Assembly (NCBI RefSeq): GCF_004920405.1
Contig: NZ_RFLV01000001.1
Location: 930,001-994,000 of the forward strand
From: Pseudomonas leptonychotis
Lineage (GTDB): Bacteria; Pseudomonadota; Gammaproteobacteria; Pseudomonadales; Pseudomonadaceae
Reading direction: 5' to 3'
Length of the DNA: 64,000 nucleotides
In this document: positions 37,519-46,604 of the stretch, piece by piece
How positions within the stretch are numbered: position 1 is the first letter of the stretch
Layout of the letters: the number at the start of each line of letters is the position of its first letter
Translations under genes and position numbers: made by a program
Notes under the pieces: generated by a model
What the model saw: only the letters and a program-made list of their open reading frames with translations
Database searches by the model: none
What the model was told of the DNA's origin: nothing

Positions 37519-39219
37519 ATGAAAATTTCCCGCCAAGCCTATGCCGATATGTTCGGCCCCACCGTCGGCGACAAGGTGCGCCTGGCCGACACAGAGCTGT
37601 GGATCGAAGTAGAGAAAGACTTCACCACCTACGGCGAGGAAGTGAAATTCGGCGGCGGCAAAGTGATCCGCGACGGCATGGGCCAGGGCCAACTCTGCGC
37701 CGCTGATGTGGTCGACACCCTGATCACCAACGCGCTGATCATCGATCACTGGGGCATCGTCAAAGCCGACGTAGGCCTCAAGGATGGCCGCATCGCCGCC
37801 ATCGGCAAAGCCGGCAACCCGGACATTCAGCCCGACGTCACCATCGCCATCGGCGCCGGCACCGAGGTCATCGCCGGTGAGGGCATGATCCTCACCGCCG
37901 GCGGCATCGACAGTCATATTCACTTTATCTGCCCACAGCAGATCGAAGAGGCCTTGATGAGTGGCGTGACCACCATGATCGGCGGCGGCACCGGGCCGGC
38001 CACCGGCACTAACGCCACCACCTGCACGCCGGGCCCCTGGCATATGGCGCGCATGCTGCAAGCCGCTGACGCCTTCCCGATGAACCTCGGCTTTACCGGC
38101 AAAGGCAACGCCTCGCTGCCAGAGCCGCTGATTGAACAAGTCAAAGCCGGCGCCATTGGCCTGAAATTGCACGAAGACTGGGGCACTACACCGGCCGCCA
38201 TCGACAACTGCCTGAGCGTCGCGGACCAATACGACGTGCAAGTAGCGATTCACACCGACACGCTCAACGAATCCGGCTTTGTCGAAACCACCCTGGCCGC
38301 GTTCAAAGGCCGCACCATTCACACCTATCACACCGAGGGTGCGGGCGGCGGTCATGCACCGGACATCATCAAGGCCTGCGGCTTTCCTAATGTGCTGCCC
38401 AGCTCGACCAACCCGACCCGGCCGTTCACCCGCAACACCATCGACGAGCACCTCGACATGCTGATGGTTTGTCACCACCTCGACCCGAGCATCGCCGAGG
38501 ACGTGGCCTTTGCCGAATCGCGCATCCGCCGTGAAACCATCGCCGCCGAAGACATCCTGCATGACCTCGGCGCCTTCTCGATGATCAGCTCTGACAGCCA
38601 GGCCATGGGCCGCGTCGGTGAGGTGATCACGCGCACCTGGCAGACCGCCGACAAGATGCACAAGCAGCGCGGCCCGCTGCCTGGCGACGGTGCAGGCAAC
38701 AGCAACTTCCGGGTTAAACGCTATATCGCCAAGTACACCATCAACCCGGCGATCACCCACGGCATCAGCCATGAAGTGGGCTCGATTGAAGTGGGTAAAT
38801 GGGCGGATCTGGTGCTCTGGCGTCCGGCGTTTTTCGGCGTAAAACCGACGCTTATTTTGAAGGGCGGCGCGATTGCCGCCAGCCTGATGGGCGACGCCAA
38901 CGCCTCGATCCCAACCCCGCAACCCGTACATTACCGGCCGATGTTTGCCAGCTATGGCGGCAGCCGTCACGCCACCAGCTTCACCTTTATCAGCCAGGCC
39001 GCATTCGATGCAGGAGTACCCGAGCAGCTCGGCTTGAAGAAGAAGATTGGCGTGGTCAAAGGCTGTCGTGAGGTGCAGAAGACTGACCTGATCCACAACG
39101 ATTATCTGCCGAACATCGAGGTGGACGCACAGAACTATCAGGTCAAAGCCGACGGCCAGTTGCTCTGGTGTGAGCCGGCCGATGTGTTGCCAATGGCGCA
39201 GCGTTACTTTCTGTTCTGA
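37519..39219 (+). CDS. ureC: Urease subunit alpha (catalytic)
   Basis: Nickel enzyme that hydrolyses urea to ammonia and carbamate, 566 aa. The carbamylated nickel-bridging lysine is Lys 216 in GLKLHEDWG; the mobile flap has Cys 318 and His 319 in MVCHHLDPS; nickel-binding histidines are in DSHIHFI. Every active-site signature I looked for is intact. An ATG at 37519 with AGGA upstream is the start. It is the last gene of the block and ends before a hairpin. Confidence 0.98.
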   Translation: MKISRQAYADMFGPTVGDKVRLADTELWIEVEKDFTTYGEEVKFGGGKVIRDGMGQGQLCAADVVDTLITNALIIDHWGIVKADVGLKDGRIAAIGKAGNPDIQPDVTIAIGAGTEVIAGEGMILTAGGIDSHIHFICPQQIEEALMSGVTTMIGGGTGPATGTNATTCTPGPWHMARMLQAADAFPMNLGFTGKGNASLPEPLIEQVKAGAIGLKLHEDWGTTPAAIDNCLSVADQYDVQVAIHTDTLNESGFVETTLAAFKGRTIHTYHTEGAGGGHAPDIIKACGFPNVLPSSTNPTRPFTRNTIDEHLDMLMVCHHLDPSIAEDVAFAESRIRRETIAAEDILHDLGAFSMISSDSQAMGRVGEVITRTWQTADKMHKQRGPLPGDGAGNSNFRVKRYIAKYTINPAITHGISHEVGSIEVGKWADLVLWRPAFFGVKPTLILKGGAIAASLMGDANASIPTPQPVHYRPMFASYGGSRHATSFTFISQAAFDAGVPEQLGLKKKIGVVKGCREVQKTDLIHNDYLPNIEVDAQNYQVKADGQLLWCEPADVLPMAQRYFLF

Positions 39220-39257
39220 GGGCTCTCTATCCAAGCTGATAGTGAGGTAAAGCGAAA

Positions 39258-39278
39258 GCCCGCACGCGGCGTGCGGGC
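39258..39278. terminator. Hairpin between ureC and the hemerythrin gene
   Basis: GCCCGCAC / GTGCGGGC with a 5-base loop lies between two convergent genes. No T-tract is present. Confidence 0.45.
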
Positions 39279-39288
39279 CAAGCGCGGC

Positions 39289-39735
39289 TCAGCTGACGGC
39301 AGCTTTTTGCTCATCATAGGTGCTGAGGTAGGCAGATGAGAGCTTGCTCTTCTGCGTCTCGTTCAACAGCTTGCCGGCCATTTGGAAGAACTTTTGTTCC
39401 TCCTCATGCAGGTGGTGATGCACCTTCTCCGACAAGGCTTTGGCCTGGGCCAGCCAGCTCGGGCTGCTGAGGTCGGTTTCTTCCAAGCCTTCGATCATTT
39501 CATCCATCTCGTGATGCTCGGCGATGGCGTGCCGTGAAAGATCAACGCCCAGGTCATCTTGCAGCAACGGAACATAGAAGTGGCGCTCCTCGGCCACCGA
39601 GTGCGCGGCCAACTCTTCTTTGAGTTGGCTAAACAGAGCTTGGCGTTCAGGGCTGTCGCCGCTGGTCGCTACCATTTTTTCGGCCAACTCACGTTGACGG
39701 TCGTGGCTGATGCGCAGGGCTTCAAAAATTGTCAT
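39289..39735 (-). CDS. Hemerythrin HHE-domain protein
   Basis: Protein of 148 aa rich in His and Glu, with the four-helix bundle ligands of a di-iron site spaced as in HHE proteins: ISHDRQ near the start, AEERHFY, IAEHHEMDEM and HHHLHEEEQKFF. Such proteins bind O2, NO or iron, or sense them; the specific role is unknown. Start at 39735 (MTIFEALRISHDR) follows AGAGG. Convergent with ureC. Confidence 0.9.
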   Translation of the reverse strand: MTIFEALRISHDRQRELAEKMVATSGDSPERQALFSQLKEELAAHSVAEERHFYVPLLQDDLGVDLSRHAIAEHHEMDEMIEGLEETDLSSPSWLAQAKALSEKVHHHLHEEEQKFFQMAGKLLNETQKSKLSSAYLSTYDEQKAAVS

Positions 39736-39822
39736 GGGCTTAACCTCTTCCGTGATCATCGATACACCGTGCTATGACCGCCATAACCGCCGAAAAGTGC
39801 CGTAACTGCTCAAGCCGCGCCG

Positions 39823-40089
39823 TCAGCGCAGCTGGCTGTCCTTGCTGCCACGGCGGTTATAGCCACTGAACTGGGCCTGCTCTTTGTCGTGCTCGGCTTG
39901 GCAAACCACACACAGGCGAACGCCCTTAATCGCCTGACGGCGGGCCTCGGGGATCACTGCATCGCAAGCTTCACAGTGGGTCAGGCTCTCCCCGCTGGGC
40001 AGTTGGCTGCGCACACGTTGAATGGCGTCATCGATGCTGCTGTCGATCTGTTCTTGCACCGCCCCGTCACTGCTCCAACCGCCCGCCAT
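39823..40089 (-). CDS. DksA/TraR-type C4 zinc-finger protein (YbiI-like)
   Basis: Small protein of 88 aa with a C4 zinc finger: CEAC at about 39-42 and CVVC about 20 residues later, in the DksA/TraR arrangement. It lacks the long coiled coil of true DksA, so direct binding in the RNA polymerase channel is doubtful. The start is the ATG at 40089 (MAGGWSSDGAVQEQID). Function unknown; a similar gene is recalled in P. aeruginosa at this place. Confidence 0.88.
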   Translation of the reverse strand: MAGGWSSDGAVQEQIDSSIDDAIQRVRSQLPSGESLTHCEACDAVIPEARRQAIKGVRLCVVCQAEHDKEQAQFSGYNRRGSKDSQLR

Positions 40090-40168
40090 AATCGTCTCCA
40101 CCTACGTTGCACTGAGTAGAAGATATGGACGTCACCACGGTTATTTACAAGCGCAGCTGATCGGCGGC

Positions 40169-41032
40169 CTACTCTTTCACATTCATAAATTCTTCAGCCC
40201 AGACGATGTAATCCTCCGGCTGGGTGTAGGTGTGCGTCAGCTCAGTGGCACTGAGGTCGCTGGACTGCGCGCCACGCTGCTCACGCAGGCAGTCGTAGGT
40301 GGCCTTGATGGCCGCGAAGTAGGCCGCATGACCGTTGACCACAATGCGTACGCCTAAGCTTGCCAGGCGCTCGTTGTCACGCAGCTTGGGGTTGCCGTAG
40401 GTGACCAGCATCAGCGGAATGCTCAAGGCAGCACTAATCTGCTCCAGATGGTCAAAATCCTCGACTCCGACGATGCAGATGGCATCGGCACCGGCCGCTT
40501 GATAAGCCTGGGTGCGGCGAATCACTTCGTCCACGGCCAGCACGCCAGCGTGGGTGCGAGCGATGATGGCCAAGTCCGGGTCGACCCGTGCCTCCAGCGC
40601 CGCGCGGATCTTGCCAACACCTTCGTCAATGCTGATCAGGTCGGTGGACTTGCGCCCGAATTGCGCTGGCAGCAGGGTGTCCTCGATGGTCAGCGCGGCA
40701 ATCCCTGCGCGCTCCAACTCAACCACAGTGCGCATCACATTCAGCGCATTGCCGTAGCCATGGTCGGCATCGGCAATCACCGGCAAACGGCTGACGCGGC
40801 CAATCCGAGTGGCCTGTTCAACGAACTCGCTGAGCGTGATCAGGGCAAAGTCAGGGGCGGCCAGAACTTGTAGTGAAGCTACAGAACCGCCCAGGATACC
40901 CACTTCAAATCCAAGGTCAGCAGCAATACGCGCGGCCATGGGATCGAACACGGAAGCGGTGTGATAGCAGCTATTCGACGCGAGAAGTGCACGAAATTGC
41001 GCGCGCAAGTCATGATGCGAAGCTCTTTGCAT
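40169..41032 (-). CDS. Oxaloacetate decarboxylase, PA4872 type
   Basis: ICL/PEPM-superfamily lyase of 287 aa; the PA4872 protein of P. aeruginosa decarboxylates oxaloacetate. The metal-binding loop [20 protein letters not shown] (family position of the lid) and GADAICIVG are present. The start at 41032 ([13 protein letters not shown]) gives the family length of 287; an upstream extension of 13 codons is unsupported. Two palindromic operator-like sequences lie 43-82 bases before the start and a third lies within the coding region at 40869-40883. Confidence 0.9.
   Translation of the reverse strand: MQRASHHDLRAQFRALLASNSCYHTASVFDPMAARIAADLGFEVGILGGSVASLQVLAAPDFALITLSEFVEQATRIGRVSRLPVIADADHGYGNALNVMRTVVELERAGIAALTIEDTLLPAQFGRKSTDLISIDEGVGKIRAALEARVDPDLAIIARTHAGVLAVDEVIRRTQAYQAAGADAICIVGVEDFDHLEQISAALSIPLMLVTYGNPKLRDNERLASLGVRIVVNGHAAYFAAIKATYDCLREQRGAQSSDLSATELTHTYTQPEDYIVWAEEFMNVKE
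40869..40883. promoter_or_regulatory. Operator-like palindrome inside the decarboxylase gene
   Basis: TGTAGT-GAA-GCTACA resembles the two upstream sites. On the coding strand it falls in the residues VASLQ and uses TCA and CTA codons that are scarce in the neighbouring genes. Confidence 0.45.
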
Positions 41033-41074
41033 GGGAATGCACCATTGGTCAGGTTCGGCTAGGGCGAGCAATTA

Positions 41075-41114
41075 TGTAGCAAAACTACAAAACCAGCCAT
41101 GTAGTAAAACTACA
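41075..41114. promoter_or_regulatory. Paired palindromic operators upstream of the oxaloacetate decarboxylase
   Basis: TGTAGC-AAA-ACTACA at 41075-41089 and TGTAGT-AAA-ACTACA at 41100-41114, centres 25 bp apart. The second is a perfect 6-bp inverted repeat around AAA. A CATAAT -10-like sequence on the minus strand touches the proximal site. The regulator is unknown. Confidence 0.7.
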
Positions 41115-41166
41115 TTATCGACCTGCAGCCTTACGCCCGCCTTTCAACGTTAAAACCACGACGCTC

Positions 41167-42164
41167 TTAACTCAGCTCAGCCGGCAAACGCGGGCCAAAA
41201 CCTGCGCCGGTGAGTAAACCATAGGCCATCCACAGCATGACCCCGGCGTACAACAGGCGCGGCAGCCAGGTGGCCAACTGCTCGTTGAGGCTATCCAGTT
41301 TTTGGCTTTCTACACTGGCATAGTTGAGCAGACTGGCCGGCAAGGTTCCGCTGGCCTCCCCGTGCGAATCAGCCCAAGCGCCAAGCCCTGGCCGGGAAAG
41401 TCGAGGGCGGATAGCGCCTGAGCCAGGCTGTGCCCACGCTGTATCGCCAGATGAACAGCACTGAAACGCTTACGCAGCGGCGCATGGCTGATCACCGCGC
41501 AGGCCTTGGGCAAGGCCTCAAGCATAGGCATGCCAGCCTCCAGCATCAGCCCCAGGCTGTCGAAGAAATCGCGCAAATTACGCCGCGGCAGCGCTGGACC
41601 GAGGATCGGCACGCTCGCCAACATCCCATCAAGGGGTGAAGCCGCGCCGGCGGGTGCGTGCTCGCGACGCAGATAAAGCCCACGGCCCAGAGCATAGAGC
41701 GCCCCCAGCACCAGCAACGGCCAGAGCACGCCCCACAGATAACCGGCGATGCTCAGTTGACCGCCGACCAGCGTCGGCAGCGGTTGGATAAACAGCGCCA
41801 GCACCAACACCGCCGCCGGCATCAGCAGGCGTGATTTGATTGCAGCGGCCTGTTGCGCCCGGTGGTTATAACGCTCGGCCAGCCGCTGGTAGATCGCCGC
41901 CAGACAGCCACTGGCCTGGGCGGCGCGCAGCAGGGTGCTATCCAGCGGGGTAAACAAACCACTGCGCAGCCCGGCACTGGCCATATCGCTACCGCCGGCA
42001 ATCTGTGTTTGCAAGCTGGCCAGCGCAGCCTTGGCGCGCGCTGGCACTTGCACGCTGAGCAACGCCCGCTCGACTGGCACGCCGGCTTTTTCCATGGCCG
42101 CCAAATGGGCAAACAACTGGGCACGCGCAGCAAGATCAAGCAGGGCAGGACTTGGGGAAGGCAT
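41167..42164 (-). pseudogene. Type II secretion F / PilC-like protein gene with a frameshift
   Basis: The 5' part encodes a GspF/PilC-family inner-membrane protein with two T2SF domains (for example FAHLAAMEKAGVPVERALL and FFDSLGLMLEAGMPMLEALP) and a central hydrophobic segment. At about 41356-41365 the minus strand reads ACGGGGAGGCC, where one more G would restore the family sequence RTGEASGTLPASL. After the shift the correct frame continues to a TAA at 41167 through a final hydrophobic helix. With one base added the gene would be 332 codons long, the expected size. As it stands the protein ends early in an unrelated tail. There are no other type IV pilus or type II secretion genes beside it. 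It could be a real mutation, a slippage site or a sequencing error. Confidence 0.75.
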
Positions 42165-42232
42165 AAGTAGGCTCAACGAGGTGACAACAGACTAGTCGCC
42201 AGGTTAGCAGGCCGGCGATGCGGCGCGGCGTG

Positions 42233-42988
42233 CTATTCGGTAGCGGTGGGCAACTCGGCATGTGGCAACCAGCGGCGGAATATCTGGGCAAAACTGCCAT
42301 CTTGATGCATGGCATCTAACGCGCGCCGCCAACGCTCGACCAGCGCCGCATCGGTCTGCGGGGAGAAGGCGATGTAGTAGGCCGATCGCATAAACGGCAG
42401 GTGCGCCTGCACCTGATCCGGGCGTAAACCGCCGCTGGCCAGTTCGTCCTCAAGGGTCAGGTCTTCAGTGGCAATCAATTGCACCCGCTCATGCCTGAGC
42501 ATGGTCACCATATTCTTCGAGCTGGTAACCCCGTACAGATTCTTGAAACCACGCGCACTTAGGGTTTCAAAGGTGTACCACTGCTTCGGCACGGCAAGCG
42601 GGCCGCTCTCGGCAGCTTGCTGCAGGCTGTCAAAATGCAAATTGCGCGATTTCAGCGAGTAGAAGCTGGTGGTGCCAATCAGCAGCGGCCCCACCCACTG
42701 GAACTTGGCTTCGCGCTCCGGCGTGCGCACGGTAGAGAAGATTGCCGTGTTTGCCTGCTGCTGAGCCAGGTGATAACCACGCGTCCAGGGCAACAGTTCG
42801 ATCTTGGCAGGATCGCCCGTACGCGCTATCAACGCACGCACCACCTCCACGGCCAAGCCTTGCAGCTCGCCATCGCGGCTAAAGCTGGTTGGCGGGGCGT
42901 CTTCTGTGAGCAGTTGCAATTCGGCCAATACCGAGTCAACCAGGCAGCCCATCAGCAAAATGCTCAGCAGGCAATGTCGTAGCAGCAT
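42233..42988 (-). CDS. Orphan periplasmic substrate-binding protein (SBP_bac_3 family), copy 1
   Basis: Secreted protein of 251 aa with a signal peptide (MLLRHCLLSILLMGCLVDSVLA) and a family-3 solute-binding domain. Typical stretches are LLTEDAPPTSF, LLPWTRGYHLAQQQANTAIF and VPKQWYTFETL. The start at 42988 follows GGAGATTTGATC. It is about as long as, and clearly related to, the next gene upstream, suggesting a tandem duplication. No permease or ATPase gene is nearby, so it may act as a sensor, chemoreceptor partner or shared-transport receptor; the ligand is unknown. Confidence 0.88.
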   Translation of the reverse strand: MLLRHCLLSILLMGCLVDSVLAELQLLTEDAPPTSFSRDGELQGLAVEVVRALIARTGDPAKIELLPWTRGYHLAQQQANTAIFSTVRTPEREAKFQWVGPLLIGTTSFYSLKSRNLHFDSLQQAAESGPLAVPKQWYTFETLSARGFKNLYGVTSSKNMVTMLRHERVQLIATEDLTLEDELASGGLRPDQVQAHLPFMRSAYYIAFSPQTDAALVERWRRALDAMHQDGSFAQIFRRWLPHAELPTATE

Positions 42989-43040
42989 GATCAAATCTCC
43001 GAGCCATGCAGTCAGGCTAGCTCAGTGCCGCCGGATTACC

Positions 43041-43802
43041 TCAAGGTGTCGGTGCTATTCCAGGCACCTTGTAGGGCTCACTAAACCAGCGCTGCTGAAT
43101 GCGCTGCAGGCTTCCATCACGCGTCGCTTGTTCAAGCGCTTGCTGCCAACGCTGTACCAACTGAGGATCGGTGTTCTTTGAAAAGGCGATATAGGCACTG
43201 TTGTCCATAAAAGTGAACTGTAATTCGACCTCCTCACGGCGCATGCCCTGCTCCGCGAGCATCTCGTCCAGGGTCAAGTTATTGGCCACCAGCAGCGCTA
43301 CCCGACCATGCTTGAACATCTTGGTCATCTGCTGTGGCGTGGGAACGCCGTACAAGTTTTTCAGGCCTCTATCACTGAGGTACTCGTAGGAGTACCACTG
43401 TTTGGGCACCGCCACGCTCTGGAGCCGCTCAACTTCCTGCAACGTACGCACCTTCAAACCACTACCGCGTCGCGCATAGAAGCTGGTGTGCCCCACCGCA
43501 ATCGGTCCGACCCATTGAAACAAGGGGTCGCGCTTAGCCGTGCGCACGGTAGAGAACAGTCCGCTGTTGGCCTCATGCTGAACCTGCTGGTAACCACGGG
43601 TCCAGGGCACCAGCTCGATACGCGTCTCTTGCCCGGTCCGCTGCACCAGCAACTCGACCACCTCCACCGCCATGCCAGTCAACTCACCCTTGTCGATAAA
43701 GCTCATTGGCCGGTAGTCCTCGGTATACAGGCGCAACTCAGCCGCCAGCAGCGCTGTGCCACAACTTAGCAACAACATGCCGATCAAGAGTCTCAACGTC
43801 AT
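43041..43802 (-). CDS. Orphan periplasmic substrate-binding protein (SBP_bac_3 family), copy 2
   Basis: Protein of 253 aa with a signal peptide and the same fold and motifs as its neighbour: LYTEDYRPMSF, LVPWTRGYQQVQHEANSGLF, QWVGPIAVGHTSFY and VPKQWYSYEYL. The two paralogs align over their whole length. The ATG at 43802 follows AGGTGG; 15 open codons upstream lack signal-peptide character. It lies 52 bases upstream of copy 1, on the same strand. No transporter partner is encoded in the window. Confidence 0.88.
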   Translation of the reverse strand: MTLRLLIGMLLLSCGTALLAAELRLYTEDYRPMSFIDKGELTGMAVEVVELLVQRTGQETRIELVPWTRGYQQVQHEANSGLFSTVRTAKRDPLFQWVGPIAVGHTSFYARRGSGLKVRTLQEVERLQSVAVPKQWYSYEYLSDRGLKNLYGVPTPQQMTKMFKHGRVALLVANNLTLDEMLAEQGMRREEVELQFTFMDNSAYIAFSKNTDPQLVQRWQQALEQATRDGSLQRIQQRWFSEPYKVPGIAPTP

Positions 43803-43906
43803 GGGTACCACCTGCGAGACATAAAATGCGGAGTTATAACAACGCAATGAGAAATAGCCATGGGGCCACCAGCCGGCGAATCTGAGGCGCTAATACGCAC
43901 AAAAGC

Positions 43907-44851
43907 CTAGCGATTGGCCGAGAGCTCCGATTCCCGCGATTGCTCCCATTGCGCCAGGTTTTCGCGATTCACCAATCTAACCTGCAGCGCCACGTTCACC
44001 GGCTCAAGCGGGAGCTTTCCGCGCAAGCCTTGCGCCGCCAGTTGGACTGCCTGATAGCCAATGGCATGGGCTTGTTGAATCATCAGGCTGTGGATATCAC
44101 CCTGGCGCAACGCATCCAGAAGCAGATCATCGGCATCGAACCCCACATGCAATAACTTGCCGGCTTTACCGAGCCGGCGTAGCGCCGCCAGCACCGCACG
44201 TGAACTGGTGCTATTGGGCGTAAACACGCCCGCCAGCTGTGGCAACTGATCAGCCAAGGCATCCACCGCAACCTGGCTGTCTTCACCCACGTAGGTATCA
44301 ATCAGAATGCTCAGCCCGCCGTCTTGCGCGCCCTGACGGAAACCACGCTCACGCTCACTGGTCGACGGTATACCTGCCTGTAAGCGCAGCAAGGCCACCT
44401 TACCCCGACCACCAAGCGCCAACGCCAGTGCTTGCCCGGCCTGCACACCCGCGAGAAAGTTGTCGGTAGCCACCACACCACGCACCGCGCTGCCGGGTAG
44501 ATCACGGTCAAAATAAATGGTGGTCAGTCCATTAGCTGCCAACTGGCGCATACGCGGAATGATCTCAGTACCGCTGGGCGCAATAACCAGCGCTTTGCAG
44601 CCGTGCTCCAGAGCCCAGTTGATCAACTGCAGCTGCGTTTCTACCCGCCCTTCGCGGCTGGGCCCGCGAAAATACATGTCTACCCCTTGCTCCCTGGCGG
44701 CCTGGCGTGCGCCAGCTTCAACTTGCAGCCAAAAAGGAGTGGCGCTAGCCGCCACCACTCCCACGCAATCCTTTGCCAACACCGAGGCCGTCCAACTGGT
44801 TAATAGCGCAAGAATCAGTAATGAGTCTCTCGACAAAAATCGACTGCACAT
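43907..44851 (-). CDS. Orphan sugar-type periplasmic binding protein (Peripla_BP_4)
   Basis: Protein of 314 aa with a signal peptide (LLILALLTSWTASVLA) and a type I periplasmic binding fold like ribose-binding protein: CKALVIAPSGTEIIPRM, TIYFDRDLPGSAVRGVVATDN and GKVALLRLQAG. No helix-turn-helix is present, so it is not a LacI repressor. The start at 44851 is 8 bases after GGGAG; ATG at 44857 is also possible. It precedes the two SBP_bac_3 genes on the same strand, about 100 bases away, and again no ABC permease or ATPase accompanies it. Confidence 0.85.
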   Translation of the reverse strand: MCSRFLSRDSLLILALLTSWTASVLAKDCVGVVAASATPFWLQVEAGARQAAREQGVDMYFRGPSREGRVETQLQLINWALEHGCKALVIAPSGTEIIPRMRQLAANGLTTIYFDRDLPGSAVRGVVATDNFLAGVQAGQALALALGGRGKVALLRLQAGIPSTSERERGFRQGAQDGGLSILIDTYVGEDSQVAVDALADQLPQLAGVFTPNSTSSRAVLAALRRLGKAGKLLHVGFDADDLLLDALRQGDIHSLMIQQAHAIGYQAVQLAAQGLRGKLPLEPVNVALQVRLVNRENLAQWEQSRESELSANR

Positions 44852-45191
44852 CAACATAACTCCCAAAACCTAGTCACGCCGGGCACCGAACCAAACAGCA
44901 CTGCATGCGTTACTGCAAGGGTACTGATATCACTTTAGCATCAGTCCATTAGCCTCGCCGAATGCAGGACCGCCGGTTATCCGCCAGAAAAACCGCGGGA
45001 GAACCTGCCAGCGCATCATTGAATAACGGTTTTTTCTGGCTCGCTCGCGCTGATACCAGGCTCGGGGCCGTTGCTGAGCAACGGTCAAAATGACGTCTGG
45101 TCATTTTTTTTCACACTCCAGGCGACGGCTGGGCTGGTAGCCGCCGCCCAGGCAGGCGATGATCGCGTCTCTTTCCTGCACCTTGAATGAC
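44852..45191. other. Structured intergenic region, candidate small RNA
   Basis: In this 340-base gap a long inverted repeat pairs CCAGAAAAACCG (44984-44995) with CGGTTTTTTCTGG (45027-45039). A second palindrome, CCGTTGCT-G-AGCAACGG, follows, and a terminator-like hairpin ends at 45111. No open frame of interest is present. The layout could be an unannotated sRNA on the plus strand or a leader of the next gene. Confidence 0.4.
45087..45111 (+). terminator. Terminator-like hairpin with T-tract, no gene before it
   Basis: AAAATGAC / GTCATTTT with a 5-base loop is followed by further T residues, giving a run of eight. It lies 81 bases before the VC0807-family start, and no plus-strand gene precedes it. 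Confidence 0.6.
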
Positions 45192-45920
45192 ATGACCGAT
45201 ACCACGCAAAGCACTCAGGCCACGCACAAACCCCGTCCACTGATCGATTTGCTGGTCAGCATCATCATCCCTTCACTGATTCTGATGAAGCTCAGTGGTG
45301 AGGCCAAGCTGGGGCCCGATGGGGCGCTCATGCTGGCGCTGGCCTTCCCCTTGGGCTGGGGCAGTTTCGAGCTGCTCAAGTACCGCAAATTCAACTTTAT
45401 CGCCTTGCTTGGCTTGGTCAGCGTGCTGCTCACCGGCGGTATCGGCCTGCTTAAACTGGATAACCAGTGGCTGGCGATTAAGGAAGCCGCGATCCCCGGG
45501 CTGATCGGCATCGCCGTCCTGGTCTCGACCCGCACGCGCTACCCGTTGATCCGCACCATGCTGTTCAACAAAACGGTACTCAATGTCGACAAGATCCATG
45601 AGCGCTTGGAGCAGGCTGGCAACACCGAACAGTTCGACGCCCGCCTGCTTATGGCCACTTACTGGCTGAGCGGCACCTTCTTCTTTTCCTCGGTGATGAA
45701 CTACGTATTGGCCAAGTGGATTGTGATCAGCCCGGCCGGCAGCGAAGCCTTTAACACCGAGCTAGGGCGGATGAACCTGCTCAGCTATCCGATGATCGCG
45801 ATCCCTTCGATGATCATGCTGATGGCCATCTTCTATTTCCTGTGGCGCACCATCCACGGCCTCACCGGCCTCAAGCTGGAAGACGTGATGGCCAATGCTG
45901 AACAGGAAAAGCAGCCCTAA
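45192..45920 (+). CDS. VC0807-family integral membrane protein
   Basis: Protein of 242 aa with about six membrane helices, resembling the VC0807 family of uncharacterised inner-membrane proteins (PLIDLLVSIIIPSLILMKLSG, FPLGWGSFELLKYRKFNFIALLG). The ATG at 45192 (MTDTTQSTQATHKP) is preferred to a start at 45159. It is followed 23 bases later by the YqaA-type gene on the same strand. Confidence 0.82.
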   Translation: MTDTTQSTQATHKPRPLIDLLVSIIIPSLILMKLSGEAKLGPDGALMLALAFPLGWGSFELLKYRKFNFIALLGLVSVLLTGGIGLLKLDNQWLAIKEAAIPGLIGIAVLVSTRTRYPLIRTMLFNKTVLNVDKIHERLEQAGNTEQFDARLLMATYWLSGTFFFSSVMNYVLAKWIVISPAGSEAFNTELGRMNLLSYPMIAIPSMIMLMAIFYFLWRTIHGLTGLKLEDVMANAEQEKQP

Positions 45921-45943
45921 GCGACACAGCCCGGCAAGCACGG

Positions 45944-46396
45944 GTGCTGACGCTCTCAGCGTATCTGGGGCTGTTTATTTCGGCCCTGGGCGCCGCCACC
46001 CTGTTGCCGCTGCAATCGGAGAGCGTGCTGGTAGCCCTGCTGCTCAGCGCGGCGTATTCGCCCTGGGCACTGCTGGCCGTCGCCAGCGTCGGCAACATCC
46101 TGGGCTCACTGCTCAACTGGCTGCTGGGGCGCTACCTTGAGCACTTTCGCCACAGGTCCTGGTTTCCGATCAGCGACGCGCGCCTGCTGCAAGCGCAACG
46201 CGGCTATGCCCGTTATGGCCGCTGGTCGCTGCTGCTGAGCTGGGTACCCGTTATCGGTGACCCCCTGACGCTGGTAGCCGGCATGATGCGCGAACGCCTG
46301 TGGGTTTTTCTGCTGATCGTCAGCTTGGCGAAAACCGCCCGCTATGCCGTGTTGATAGGTCTGACACTGGGCGGCACAACGTTCGTCGCGCCGTAG
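45944..46396 (+). CDS. YqaA-type small DedA/VTT membrane protein
   Basis: Protein of 150 aa with four hydrophobic stretches and the family's conserved NILGSLLNWLLGRYLE and WVPVIGDPLTLVAGMMRE. The family is related to DedA-type transporters and has no firm function. The only available start is a GTG at 45944, with a weak ribosome-binding site, so translation may be coupled to the gene upstream. Confidence 0.82.
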   Translation: MLTLSAYLGLFISALGAATLLPLQSESVLVALLLSAAYSPWALLAVASVGNILGSLLNWLLGRYLEHFRHRSWFPISDARLLQAQRGYARYGRWSLLLSWVPVIGDPLTLVAGMMRERLWVFLLIVSLAKTARYAVLIGLTLGGTTFVAP

Positions 46397-46604
46397 CCCA
46401 ATAAGCACAGCATTCGCCTGACGACTCGCATAGAATGCGCGGCCGTTTTTTGTGTTCGGCACATCCATGTGCTGCCCCATCGGGGCTTACACGCGATGCA
46501 GCGCCCGGTGCGTTACTGGTCTGCCAGCCATGACCGCACGCGTCGGGCCATCGCCACACGACACCAAAACCGCTCCCGGTCATTTTTCAGGAACAGCGCG
46601 CCGC

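Noticed and set aside
34327..39219. A complete urease operon
   Set aside because: ureE, ureF and ureG are absent from the window, so only structural genes and ureD are called; they are expected elsewhere, as recalled in P. aeruginosa.
37513..39234. A 573-codon open frame on the minus strand, fully opposite ureC
   Set aside because: It mirrors a perfectly conserved ureC; GC-rich codon bias alone keeps the opposite strand open. The product has no recognisable domain.
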